In this document: piece by piece, positions 8,646-16,605 of the stretch
Position numbering within the stretch: position 1 is the first letter of the stretch
How the letters are laid out: each line of letters opens with the position of its first letter
Source: VXRN01 sp963664365
Lineage (GTDB): Bacteria; Chloroflexota; Dehalococcoidia; Lucifugimonadales; UBA1123
Direction: 5' to 3'
DNA: 64,000 bases
Assembly: GCA_963664365.1 (NCBI GenBank)
Contig: OY761144.1
Location: 2,728,001-2,792,000 of the forward strand
Made by a program: the position numbers and the translations under genes
Notes under the pieces: generated by a model
Database searches by the model: none
What the model saw: only the letters and a program-made list of their open reading frames with translations
What the model was told of the DNA's origin: nothing

Positions 8646-8665
8646 CCCCGTATCGTGGTACGGGG
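8646..8665. terminator. Hairpin between convergent genes
   Basis: CCCCGTA, six-base loop, TACGGGG. It lies between the converging acetyltransferase and permease genes and may act as a bidirectional terminator, although no long T-run follows. Confidence 0.4.
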
Positions 8666-8671
8666 CAGGAT

Positions 8672-9574
8672 CTACCCTTCGCCGCCGCGGAGCCTGGGGT
8701 CGAGCAGGTCCCTCAGGGCGTCGCCGAACATGTTGAGACAGTAAACGGTAATAGTCAGGCAAAGACCGGGCCAGAGAGCCAGCCAGGGCGCCTGCTCCAT
8801 GAACACACGCCCTTCCCGGCTGAGCAGACCTCCCCAGCTGGGGATCTTGATTGGCAGTCCGAATCCGAGGAAGCTCAGAGAGGCCTCAGACATAATCACG
8901 CCCCCGACAGTGATGCTGAATATGATGATCATGACAGGGGTAACATTGGGCAGGACATGCCGCATCAGTGTTGCGGCGCCGGTGCTGCCAACTGCCCGCG
9001 CCGCGAGAAAGTAGTCGTTCTCTTTAATGCCGATCACTGCGCTTCGGAGTATTCTTGAGCCGCCGATGCCTCCGGCTATCCCCAGGACCAGTATTATCTG
9101 CGGCACACCTCGCCCTGCTATGGACATTATGGTTAGCAAAATTAGCAGTCCCGGGAAAGCCATCCAGGCATCGACAAATCTCTGCACAGCCAGGTCAAAT
9201 TTGCCGCCAATGAATCCTGAAGCGCCGCCTATCAGGAGAGCGACCACAACATTGACAGCGGTCGCGGACAGACCGACAAATATCGAAAGGCGAGCCCCTA
9301 TGATGATGCGGCTCAAGAAGTCTCGTCCCAACTGGTCGGTACCCAGCAGATACTGGGCTGATGGGCCAGTCAGCCTGTCTGCCAGGTGCATTTCCCAGTA
9401 TGGATAAGGCGCCAGAGCATTGGCAAAGATAGCCACAAGAATCAATATCAATATGACAATCCCGCTGGCGGTACCCAGCGGCTTATCCCTGACCAGTCTG
9501 ACAAAGAACTCAGCCAGCCGGGAGCGTCTCTTTGGCGCGATTATTGAGGACTGTGTGTCTGTGGTGTCGTTCAT
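8672..9574 (-). CDS. Dipeptide/oligopeptide ABC transporter permease, DppC type
   Basis: 300-residue permease, last gene of the binding protein-DppB-DppC operon read on the minus strand. It carries YLLGTDQLGRDFLSRIIIGA, the EAA loop KENDYFLAARAVGS, and the ending DPRLRGG. It is the same length as the DppC at 759-1661 and clearly similar to it, so the window holds two paralogous importers. It is separated from its DppB by 182 bases carrying two palindromic repeats. The cognate ATPases are not in the window. Confidence 0.93.
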   Translation of the reverse strand: MNDTTDTQSSIIAPKRRSRLAEFFVRLVRDKPLGTASGIVILILILVAIFANALAPYPYWEMHLADRLTGPSAQYLLGTDQLGRDFLSRIIIGARLSIFVGLSATAVNVVVALLIGGASGFIGGKFDLAVQRFVDAWMAFPGLLILLTIMSIAGRGVPQIILVLGIAGGIGGSRILRSAVIGIKENDYFLAARAVGSTGAATLMRHVLPNVTPVMIIIFSITVGGVIMSEASLSFLGFGLPIKIPSWGGLLSREGRVFMEQAPWLALWPGLCLTITVYCLNMFGDALRDLLDPRLRGGEG

Positions 9575-9637
9575 GTCACGACCGCTCCGCGCTTTCTATT
9601 GTTGTAGTGGTCCACCACTTTTGAGATGATGGGCAAT

Positions 9638-9676
9638 CTCACCCTCACCCCAGCCCTCTCCCTTGAGGGAGAGGGG
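9638..9676 (-). repeat. Dispersed palindromic repeat (CCCTCTCCCT family), copy 2
   Basis: Inverted relative to the copies at 6856, 30471 and 34696: TCACCCTCACCCCAGCCCTC then the hairpin. A half copy (GAGGGAGAGGGGG) follows at about 9735-9747. It sits between dppC- and dppB-like genes, so it will be transcribed inside the operon message. Confidence 0.85.
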
Positions 9677-9756
9677 GTATGTTGACTGACATTCGTAGTT
9701 GTTCTCTACACTTGCCTACCCCTGTCAGCCCATCGAGGGAGAGGGGGCTTTCATAT

Positions 9757-10767
9757 TTAGTTGTAACGGACTCTGGGGTCTAAGTACGGATAGATCAGGT
9801 CGATTATTAGATTGACCGCCACAACCATGGTGGCGAAAACCAGGTTTATTCCGGAGACCACCGGGTAGTCTCTCTCATTGAGGGCGAACAGCATGAGTCG
9901 ACCCAGCCCCGGCAGTCCGAATATCTGCTCTATGATAACGGAGCCGCCTACCAACAGAGGCAACGACATGCCTATGAGGGTAACTATCGGGATGAGGGCA
10001 TTCTTGACGGCGTGTCTCAGAACGACCACCCTCTCATTCAGACCCTTGGACCATGCGGTCCTGATATAGTCTTGCCTGAGCACCTCCAGCATCATGGTGC
10101 GCGTCATCCGCATGGCGCCTGCGGACAAGGCCGTTCCGAGAATCAGGCTGGGAATGATGAGAATGCCGAGATTCCCCAGCGGGTCTTCCGTGAAAGGGAC
10201 CCACTCCATTGGCGGCGACCAGCCCCACCAGATGGCGGGGTAGATCATGACCATCAATGCCAGCCAGAAGTTGGGCGTTGCCATGCCGATGATAGCGGCG
10301 GTACGCCCCACGTAGTCGGCGGCGGTATCCTGCCGAATCGCCGAGTAGATGCCGACCGGCAGCGCTATCACTAGCCCGATTACGATTGCCATGACGCCAA
10401 GCTGAATGGTTACCGGCAGTCTATCTAGTATCCTCTTCTCTATCGAAGCAGGGTCGCCCAGCAGTGACTCGCCAAAGGTGCCCTGGAGGAGACCTCTAAA
10501 GTCGGACTCACCGGTAATCCAGTCAGGGGTCGGCAACACTCCTATCCAGCGTCCAAACTGCACGTGGGCAGGCACGTCCAACCCCAGCATACGTTCCAAT
10601 GCCTCGCGGTTAGTCACATCCGATCCTCCGCCTGCCATTTCCATCCTCATCTCCATTATGGTAATTACATCGCCGGGGATGAAGCGGATCGAGAGAAAGA
10701 CGAGGATGCTCAAAATGAACAAGGTGGGGATTATCAGCAATACCCGCCTGATGATGTAGGCTCTCAT
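9757..10767 (-). CDS. Dipeptide/oligopeptide ABC transporter permease, DppB type
   Basis: Complete DppB-type permease of 336 residues. The N-terminal helix RRVLLIIPTLFILSILVF is followed by a periplasmic loop, the EAA-containing segment MRMTRTMMLEVLRQDYIRTA, and the ending DLIYPYLDPRVRYN. It is the middle gene of the minus-strand importer operon, 127 bases after the binding protein. A strong stem-loop in that gap probably sets a higher expression level for the binding protein. The partial permease at window positions 1-758 shares the same C-terminal motifs. Confidence 0.93.
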   Translation of the reverse strand: MRAYIIRRVLLIIPTLFILSILVFLSIRFIPGDVITIMEMRMEMAGGGSDVTNREALERMLGLDVPAHVQFGRWIGVLPTPDWITGESDFRGLLQGTFGESLLGDPASIEKRILDRLPVTIQLGVMAIVIGLVIALPVGIYSAIRQDTAADYVGRTAAIIGMATPNFWLALMVMIYPAIWWGWSPPMEWVPFTEDPLGNLGILIIPSLILGTALSAGAMRMTRTMMLEVLRQDYIRTAWSKGLNERVVVLRHAVKNALIPIVTLIGMSLPLLVGGSVIIEQIFGLPGLGRLMLFALNERDYPVVSGINLVFATMVVAVNLIIDLIYPYLDPRVRYN

Positions 10768-10819
10768 GGCTACGCCTTGTCTTTCTAAAGCTGTCGTTGG
10801 TGGAAGGTATAATGAGCAA

Positions 10820-10857
10820 GGGAGCTGGGAAGCCTGAGCCTCCCAGCTCCCTTTTTT
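10820..10857. terminator. Strong stem-loop between binding-protein and permease genes
   Basis: GGGAGCTGGGA (10820-10830), ten-base loop, TCCCAGCTCCC (10841-10851), then TTTTTT. The T-run is on the plus strand. On the minus-strand operon message the 11-bp hairpin lies just after the binding-protein stop, where it would cause partial termination or protect the upstream mRNA, a common arrangement in ABC import operons. Confidence 0.75.
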
Positions 10858-10894
10858 CCTTCCCTAAGGTGGGTCACAGGGGTGAGCAGAACCC

Positions 10895-13117
10895 CTAACG
10901 ACCCATTGCTTGTTTCAGCTCACTGTCAATCCAGAGGCGGGCAAGAATGGGGTCATGGTACGTTGATCCCAGGTCCATTTCACCGTTAAAACCTACGATC
11001 CACGGCTGCGTTGCCTGGAACTGTGGGGTTTCAGGACCCCATATCTTCCAGAACTTTTCTGTGATGTAATCATTTGCGGCTTTGGCCCGACTATTCTGCT
11101 CCTCAAGGGTGGCAGATTCGAATACGGAGTCAACTAGGGCGTCAAATTCGAGGTCCTTCAAGGCTCCGCTGCCGATGTTGCCATCATAGAAATACCAACG
11201 CAGACGACCGGGGAGAGAATACCTGTAGGCGCATTCACCCCAACGCATGTTGTAAGTATCCTGATCTGCATCTTGATAGACCACATCCATTGCGGCATCC
11301 CCAGCAGCTAAGACATCTATCTCGGTCTCAATGCCAATCTGACGCCAGTATCCCGCGACCAGTTCTGCATAGCTCAGATCGTACCGGTTGAAGTAGGCCA
11401 TGCCCAGGTTGAGTCTAACGCCGTCCCCGCCGCGCGGATACCCAGCCGCTTCAAGCAACGCTTCGGCGCCTTCCGGGTTGTAGTCAAAGACCATCTTGAC
11501 CTCTTCAGGCCACTCTTCAAATGGCGTGCCTATCTCCGGCACATCACCTGCTATATGTCCCGTCGGAGTCGCATCGCCATAACCCTTGAAGTAGGTAGCG
11601 ACAATGGTGTCGAGGTCCAGCGCCATCTGCAGCGCCTGGCGCACCCGGATGTCATTCATAGGCGGTCTCTCCATACCGAGCAGATAGAAGCAGTTGTCGG
11701 ACCGGAACTTTGCACTATACAGTGGGATTTCGGGGTTGGTCTTCTGGAGGCTCTCTACCACGTCGATAGACCTTATCGCAGTCACGCCTGGAGACCCCAG
11801 CATATCAATCTTACCCGTGCGCATCGCTGACAGGCGGGTTGCCAGCTCTGGCATCGACAAGGCTCTTATCGTGTCAATATAGGGCAAGCGGTTCTCCGGG
11901 AATTTTTCGTCGTAGCCCCAGTAGTCATGGTTCTTGGTCCACGTTTTGGAGCTGTCTTCGACCACCTCCGTCAGCTCATAGGGACCGGTGCCGACCGTGT
12001 TCCGCCAATCCTTATAGTCGCCGTGTTCCTCGATGACCTCCGGAGCATTTATCACAGCTATTCTAGTGTGGGTGGGGCCGAGAAGCTCTCTCAGGGCGCT
12101 AAAGTCCAGCTTCTCCAGCTCAACGACCAACGTGTACTTGTCGGCAGCCGTTATCGATTCGATCGGCAAAATTGCGATGCCACGATTCGTAGTGGAAGGT
12201 CCGGCTTCACTGAACTTGCCCAGACCCGCTAGACGCTGAAAGTTATACTCGACGTCCGAGGCAGTCAGCTCCCGACCGTTCATCGGCGCCTTATCATGCC
12301 ACGGAACGCCCTTTCGGATGTTGAAAGTATAGGTGAGTTGGTCCGGAGAAATATCCCAGCTTTCCGCCAGGTGCCCTGTATAGGCAAATTCAGGTGTGTC
12401 TATGAAGAGCCGCCAGTCCCATACATTCCTATCTATTCCCCAGTTCCCCATGCCGAGCATTTCATTAACCACACCGATGTAATTGGACGCCGCGCCACTG
12501 TACCAGGAATCAGCATGCGGAAACCAATTTTGCCGGGCATAGGTAAATGTCCCGCCGTACTGTGGCGCAACCACTGCCATGCCGGTGGTGGGGTCGGTCA
12601 CATACTTTTGCCCAGGCACCTCGACGGTCTTGACGACCTCCTTGATGATAGTATCACCGGGGATCTCGACGGTCTTGACGATCTCCACAGGTACCTGTTT
12701 CTCCACTACCACCGTCGCACCGGGGACCTCGACGGTCTTGACGACCTCTTTCTCAACGACCACGGTCTCGCCCGGTACCATCACTTCTTTGACGACCTCA
12801 ACGGTGACGGTCTCGCCGGGGACCTCGACGGTCTTGACGACCTCCTTCTCAACTACCACGGTCTCGCCCGGCACCTCGACGGTCTCAGTTACCACTTTTT
12901 CGACCACGACGGTCTCGCCGGGCACCTGAACTTCTTTGATCACCTCTTTGACGACGGTCTCTCCGGGGACCTCGACGGTCTTGATGACCTCTTCTTTCAC
13001 CACGATGGTCTCGCCCGGGACCTCGATTGTTTCTGAACTGCATGCCGCGACGACCGCCAACAGCATTGCTGCTCCTGCAACTAGGACTAGCCAACGCATT
13101 GAATTAGATGTAAGCAT
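10895..13117 (-). CDS. ABC transporter substrate-binding lipoprotein (family 5) with long VEVPGET repeat stalk
   Basis: Solute-binding lipoprotein of the DppA/OppA family (SBP_bac_5), about 740 residues. The ATG at 13117 is chosen because it follows an AAGGAGG site and gives a lipoprotein signal ending VVAAC. After the lipidated cysteine comes a roughly 160-residue stalk of imperfect repeats built on VEVPGETVVVEKEVVKT, before the ligand-binding domain (from about GGTFTYARQNWFPHADSW). Typical family 5 proteins are about 500-600 residues, so the stalk explains the extra length; it may hold the domain away from the membrane or through a surface layer. Late conserved stretches such as DIRVRQALQMALD are typical. 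It is first gene of the importer operon. Confidence 0.93.
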   Translation of the reverse strand: MLTSNSMRWLVLVAGAAMLLAVVAACSSETIEVPGETIVVKEEVIKTVEVPGETVVKEVIKEVQVPGETVVVEKVVTETVEVPGETVVVEKEVVKTVEVPGETVTVEVVKEVMVPGETVVVEKEVVKTVEVPGATVVVEKQVPVEIVKTVEIPGDTIIKEVVKTVEVPGQKYVTDPTTGMAVVAPQYGGTFTYARQNWFPHADSWYSGAASNYIGVVNEMLGMGNWGIDRNVWDWRLFIDTPEFAYTGHLAESWDISPDQLTYTFNIRKGVPWHDKAPMNGRELTASDVEYNFQRLAGLGKFSEAGPSTTNRGIAILPIESITAADKYTLVVELEKLDFSALRELLGPTHTRIAVINAPEVIEEHGDYKDWRNTVGTGPYELTEVVEDSSKTWTKNHDYWGYDEKFPENRLPYIDTIRALSMPELATRLSAMRTGKIDMLGSPGVTAIRSIDVVESLQKTNPEIPLYSAKFRSDNCFYLLGMERPPMNDIRVRQALQMALDLDTIVATYFKGYGDATPTGHIAGDVPEIGTPFEEWPEEVKMVFDYNPEGAEALLEAAGYPRGGDGVRLNLGMAYFNRYDLSYAELVAGYWRQIGIETEIDVLAAGDAAMDVVYQDADQDTYNMRWGECAYRYSLPGRLRWYFYDGNIGSGALKDLEFDALVDSVFESATLEEQNSRAKAANDYITEKFWKIWGPETPQFQATQPWIVGFNGEMDLGSTYHDPILARLWIDSELKQAMGR
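12605..13030 (-). repeat. Tandem imperfect repeats encoding the VEVPGET stalk
   Basis: About ten degenerate units whose codons spell variants of KTVEVPGETVVVEKEVV. The DNA repeats are close enough (GACCTCGACGGTCTTGACGA recurring on the plus strand) to allow slippage or recombination, so copy number may vary between strains. Confidence 0.85.
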
Positions 13118-13132
13118 GACGATGCCTCCTTT

Positions 13133-13214
13133 TGGGCGCCCACAAGGGTCGCCCCTACGTTCTGGGCGCCCAGACAAGACGCCCCTACGTTCTGGGCGCC
13201 CACACGAGGCGCCC
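13133..13214. repeat. Three tandem 30-bp TGGGCGCCC repeats upstream of the binding-protein gene
   Basis: Units start at 13133, 13163 and 13193 (the last shorter), each beginning TGGGCGCCCA and containing GCCCCTACG or a variant. They begin immediately behind the ribosome site of the binding-protein gene, so they lie in its leader or promoter. The internal GGGCGCCC is palindromic. Confidence 0.75.
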
Positions 13215-13354
13215 TAGTCGAAACGGTCCGCAATGGCGCGGAACCAGCCCCCATTACGGGATGTGGGTGTTATACCACTTTCTCCCCCCCGTCAAGCGTT
13301 GAGATATCGAGGGGTATAGGTCAGGGGTAAAGGGCAAGGCGTAAGGGGGTGTAT

Positions 13355-13401
13355 GAAGCAGGATTTTGGGGATTATGGGGTGGACAGGATTTTGGGCGGT
13401 C
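13355..13401 (+). repeat. Degenerate AGGAT-type repeat, isolated copy
   Basis: GAAGCAGGATTTTGGGGATT followed by ATGGGGTGGACAGGATTTTG matches the layout of the repeats at 55888-56068 beside the GxxExxY gene. It lies in the otherwise empty interval 13215-13564, where I see no supported gene. Confidence 0.65.
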
Positions 13402-13564
13402 ATGAAACCCGCCCGGACCGCGATTCAACACCCTGTTTTAGCTTGGAACAGGCGAGCATGTCGAAAAGTCAACACGGCCCAGTCAGAGCAGAATTGAACG
13501 CAAGGGCGCGAGGGACTGTGCCAGAGTATATGCGGGTTCCGGACAGCTGACACACCAGTCCCAG

Positions 13565-13897
13565 GTGGTGACGTCTGACGAGTTTCTCGGGGAGCTTTCC
13601 ATGTTCAGCCAATGCTCGGCCGCCCTGGTCGGGACTCCCTTGGAGCAGGCGCTGAGGGGGCGGGATATCACGACGGTCGTCGTCACGGGAATCTCCACCC
13701 ATGGCTCCGTCAAGAACATCGTCACCGACGCCACGAACCGCTTCTTCGACATCATCGTCCTGAGCGACTGCTGCGAGTCGGGCAATCCCGAGGTGGAGCA
13801 GGTGCTGATGCAAAAGGTCTTCCCCGGCGTTTGCCGCGTGGCGACCTCGAAGGACTTCATCGAGAGTGTCGCGGCGGCCAGATCCAAAGCGGGCTAG
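13565..13897 (+). pseudogene. C-terminal remnant of an isochorismatase-family cysteine hydrolase
   Basis: The frame contains LRGRDITTVVVTGISTHGSV then DATNRFFDIIVLSDCC, the second half of an isochorismatase-like hydrolase. The first roughly 90 residues, with the catalytic Asp and Lys, are missing, and the usual nucleophile position in the TG.(A/S)T..CV motif reads THGSV without cysteine. A GTG at 13565 opens the frame, but there is no convincing ribosome site. I judge it a decaying fragment. It is followed 25 bases later by a second remnant. Confidence 0.7.
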
Positions 13898-13922
13898 CTT
13901 CTCGGAGCGCCTCGACGCCCAA

Positions 13923-14020
13923 GCCGAGGACGCGGCCGAGAAGCGCCCGTTCACACCGAGAGTGGTACAGACCCGTCTCCACGAAGACGGCTCGGTGATC
14001 GACCAGTAGTCAAGAGCGGC
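13923..14020 (+). pseudogene. 3'-end remnant of an enolase-superfamily (MR/MLE) gene
   Basis: 98 bases align without gaps to 6713-6810, the last 29 codons plus 11 downstream bases of the dehydratase gene, with 7 mismatches. The frame is kept, reading PFTPRVVQTRLHEDGSVIDQ then TAG at 14007-14009. No upstream part of the gene is present. It ends exactly where the minus-strand HicB gene stops. Confidence 0.88.
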
Positions 14021-14490
14021 TAGGACCCGGGAACGGACGCTGCAAGCTTAGCTGGAACGCTGACCTCCCGCACCTCGAGAACCAACTCTTGACCGAGTAC
14101 CTGAAGTGCATCGTTGACTCTGCTCACCGGCGTTCCATGTCGAGGGTCGAGCATCCCGCGGACGACTTTGTCATCGACACCCAGCCTCCTGGCGAGGTCC
14201 GCCTGGGTCAGCCCACTTGCTCGAAACGCCACTGCCAGCGCCGCCTTTGCCGCCGTATCTGCATGTACGGCGATCAAGCGCTCACCTGGGAGTGGTGGGC
14301 TTGGAGTTGGGATCTCGTCACCGTCGACGATGCACCCGGCAATCGCTTCCTCCAATGCGTCCGCGGCTTCGACCAGCGCCTCGGCCACGTCTTCCCCGGA
14401 CGTGTGACAATGGGGCACGTCACGGAAGGAAACGACAATCTCGTCCTCAGCATGTTGATATAGCTTTGCCGGATAGACAAATCGTACCAT
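14020..14490 (-). CDS. HicB-family antitoxin with C-terminal HTH
   Basis: About 156 residues. The N-terminal half (FVYPAKLYQHAEDEIVVSFRD then CHTSGEDVAEALVEAADAL) is a HicB partial RNase H fold. The C-terminal half (GLTQADLARRLGVDDKVVRG) is a Cro/C1-type helix-turn-helix for operator binding. Standard HicB antitoxins neutralise the HicA ribonuclease encoded just upstream. Here no hicA is seen upstream (14491-14673), so it is an orphan. The ATG at 14490 is preferred; an in-frame TTG at 14529 would add 13 residues. A second, complete hicAB pair lies at 43541-43998. Confidence 0.8.
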   Translation of the reverse strand: MVRFVYPAKLYQHAEDEIVVSFRDVPHCHTSGEDVAEALVEAADALEEAIAGCIVDGDEIPTPSPPLPGERLIAVHADTAAKAALAVAFRASGLTQADLARRLGVDDKVVRGMLDPRHGTPVSRVNDALQVLGQELVLEVREVSVPAKLAASVPGS

Positions 14491-14673
14491 CAGGTTCCCA
14501 GCATAGGGCTTAGGTATCCGCACGGTCAATTACCCAGGGCCGACTCATCACTCCGCACAGATTGAGGCGATCAACTGTCGCGCGATTTGGGATCGTTTGA
14601 ACGAACTCGCCCGGTCTTCTAGGTGTGTGCTAGAATCGGTTGTCGCGCCGATAGCGTTTAGAAGGAACGAAGT

Positions 14674-15333
14674 ATGGACTTACAGACTCTCAAGCTCGAC
14701 CGACGGACCGTCATCGGAAAGAAGGTCAAACAGCTAAGACGGCAAGGGGTCATCCCCGTTCACGTCTATGGCGCGGACATGGGGCCCGAGAATCTCCAAG
14801 TTGATGATCTCACGCTCAACCGGACTCTTTTGCAGGTCGGGTCGAACATCCCGGTATCTGTTGAATACGAGGGACAGGGCGATGAGAAGGTCTGCTTCGT
14901 CAGGGAGGTCCAACGCCACCCGGTAACCGACGAGGTCATTCACGTGGACTTCCTGCGGGTGGACGTGACTCAGACGGTGAGCGCGGAGGTCCCCCTGGTT
15001 CTCACAGGATCGTCGCTCGCCGTATCGGAGATGGCAGGGACGCTTCTCCAGAACGTCCAGTCGCTGCTGATAGAGGCGCTGCCGATGGACATGCCCGCGG
15101 AGTTACAGGCCGACATCTCCGGCCTCGTCGATTTCGACGCCTCGATTCAGGTGAGCGACGTGTCCGTCCCGGACAACGTCACTGTGCTCAACGACCCGGA
15201 CGACACCATCGCCCGCGTAGTCCCGCCGAGGCTCGAAGTTGAGACGTTCGACGAAGAAGGCGAAGAGGGCGAGGGTGAAGAGGCCGAAGGCGAAGAGGGC
15301 GAAGGCGACGCAGAGGAGGAGTCGGAGTCTTAG
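14674..15333 (+). CDS. rplY: 50S ribosomal protein L25/general stress protein Ctc
   Basis: 219-residue long-form L25 (Ctc/TL5 type). The N-terminal 5S rRNA-binding domain starts LQTLKLDRRTVIGKKVKQLR and includes GVIPVHVYG. The C-terminal TL5 domain follows (VHVDFLRVDVTQTVSAEVPL), and the protein ends in a glutamate-rich low-complexity tail of about 30 residues. It binds 5S rRNA in the large subunit. The ATG follows GAAGGAACG. An extended -10-like TGCTAGAAT lies at about 14628-14636. It is a housekeeping gene flanked on both sides by accessory material. Confidence 0.93.
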   Translation: MDLQTLKLDRRTVIGKKVKQLRRQGVIPVHVYGADMGPENLQVDDLTLNRTLLQVGSNIPVSVEYEGQGDEKVCFVREVQRHPVTDEVIHVDFLRVDVTQTVSAEVPLVLTGSSLAVSEMAGTLLQNVQSLLIEALPMDMPAELQADISGLVDFDASIQVSDVSVPDNVTVLNDPDDTIARVVPPRLEVETFDEEGEEGEGEEAEGEEGEGDAEEESES

Positions 15334-15435
15334 TCCACTCTCACACCTCACCAACTCGTCTGATACAACAAGTGGTTCTGAGTCGCCTATTGCCGAAACA
15401 GCCTCACGTGGTGACAGGTTAAGTCATACCTCCCC

Positions 15436-15779
15436 ATGATATCCTGCGGGATGACTAGGCAAATACGGATAGTGTCTCAGTTTGGGATGAGGGAAATTAG
15501 CCAGCATATATCCATCGGGTATTTTCTAGGCCGACATCCAGCATCAATCCCCCCAGTGGACTCAACCAGCACTGAGAGCATCGTTCAAAATCAGGCGCGC
15601 ATCGCCGAGGTCGATACTTAACATCTGAAGGAGCTAATCGTTCAGAACAGAAGCGCATCGCTCAGAATGAGCAGATACTTAAACAGATGCGCCGGGACAA
15701 CAAACAGACTCAACGCATCTGGATAGCCTAGGCGAAGCGTTACAACCTGTTTGACGAGTTGGAAGAGGAGGGGAACTGA
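15436..15779 (+). pseudogene. Broken coiled-coil protein gene upstream of a lipoprotein
   Basis: Two frames carry matching fragments: SIVQNQARIAEVDT then stop in one, and EQKRIAQNEQILKQMRRDNK continuing QTQRIWIA in another. The latter is followed by an in-frame TAG at 15729-15731 and then AKRYNLFDELEEEGN with TGA overlapping the next ATG (TGATG at 15777-15781). The heptad-rich charged sequence indicates a coiled coil. One or more frameshifts and stops have broken it. The terminal overlap shows it was once translationally coupled to the lipoprotein gene. Confidence 0.55.
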
Positions 15780-16288
15780 TGCGCGTGAGAGGGGCTGTCG
15801 TAGCCATAGCGGTGATTTTCGTCGTGTTGGTAGGTTGCGGCCCATCCGAGGAGGAGATTGCGGAAATCGTCCGTGCTGAGATCGCCAAGATGCAACCCGA
15901 AATCACCCCGACCCCTTCATACTCTGCCGATGAACCTCTACCCTACGAGTCCGCACTTCGGCAGGAAGCCCATAGTCAGAGAGGTTGCGAACTGACTCGG
16001 CGCATCACTGAAGAGAACTTCAACATGAATATTGTTCCACCTGACAGCAGATATGGTGGCTACCAACCCTATCTTAGGCTCCAAACGAATCGGGCGATGG
16101 AAGAAATATATCGAACTGAGTTTCGGAATTCGTCCGACCTTTACTTGGATATGACCGCTTGGGCTATGTTGCAAGAGAAAGGGGACGAGTGGATGGAGTG
16201 GTACTCCGCATTACTAAATGAGTGTGAACGGCTCGGGTACATCGATCTGGACCAAGTGTTTGACGGGGATGATGAGGGAGGGCAATGA
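15779..16288 (+). CDS. Small lipoprotein of unknown function
   Basis: 169 residues. The signal peptide MRVRGAVVAIAVIFVVLVGC ends in a lipobox cysteine at residue 20, so the protein is exported and lipid-anchored. It is followed by an acidic helix (PSEEEIAEIVRAEIAKMQ) and a proline-rich linker. The remainder is helical, with two cysteines (RGCELTRRI and LNECERLGY) that may form a disulfide. No family is recognised. It overlaps the broken upstream gene by one base and the downstream excalibur lipoprotein by four, so it forms an operon. Composition is more AT-rich than the L25 gene. Confidence 0.75.
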   Translation: MRVRGAVVAIAVIFVVLVGCGPSEEEIAEIVRAEIAKMQPEITPTPSYSADEPLPYESALRQEAHSQRGCELTRRITEENFNMNIVPPDSRYGGYQPYLRLQTNRAMEEIYRTEFRNSSDLYLDMTAWAMLQEKGDEWMEWYSALLNECERLGYIDLDQVFDGDDEGGQ

Positions 16289-16509
16289 TGCGGTTGATAG
16301 CGATAGGGTTGATTTTACTGGCCGTAGTAGCCTGCGGTGGTAGTGACCTCAAGTACGATCCTGAGGGTCCTGACCGCAATTGTAGTGACTTCGACACTCA
16401 GCAGGAGGCTCAGGCTTTCTACGAAGCGGCCGGCGGTCCTGAGAAAGACCCGCACCGACTGGACGGCGATGGTGACGGCATAGCCTGTCAGAGCTTACCG
16501 AGCGAGTAG
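16285..16509 (+). CDS. Excalibur calcium-binding domain lipoprotein
   Basis: 74-residue lipoprotein. The signal MMRLIAIGLILLAVVAC has a lipobox cysteine at residue 17. The mature part holds one excalibur domain: NCSDFDTQQEAQAFYEAAGG then DPHRLDGDGDGIACQSLP. The DGDGDGIAC loop is the EF-hand-like calcium site, and the two cysteines are conserved in the family. Excalibur domains occur on secreted or surface proteins, often with nucleases. The ATG overlaps the previous stop by four bases, so the two lipoproteins are co-translated and may act together at the cell surface. Confidence 0.85.
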   Translation: MMRLIAIGLILLAVVACGGSDLKYDPEGPDRNCSDFDTQQEAQAFYEAAGGPEKDPHRLDGDGDGIACQSLPSE

Positions 16510-16605
16510 CATAGTAGGATAATCGACATGTAGTCCCCTTTCGCAAATCGATTTAAGACCAACTTCATAAACGTTCATACCAAGTCAAATTATTAGAGGC
16601 TAGTC

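Noticed and set aside
10820..10857. Plus-strand terminator for an unseen plus-strand gene
   Set aside because: The T-run is on the plus strand, but no plus-strand gene precedes it; the hairpin is better explained as an intercistronic element of the minus-strand operon.
12296..13036. Long plus-strand frame rich in DGLDDL
   Set aside because: It is the antisense of the VEVPGET repeat region of the binding-protein gene; periodic codons open the opposite strand.
13353..13550. 65-codon plus-strand frame
   Set aside because: It covers an AGGAT-type repeat and intergenic DNA, has no ribosome site and no recognisable protein character.
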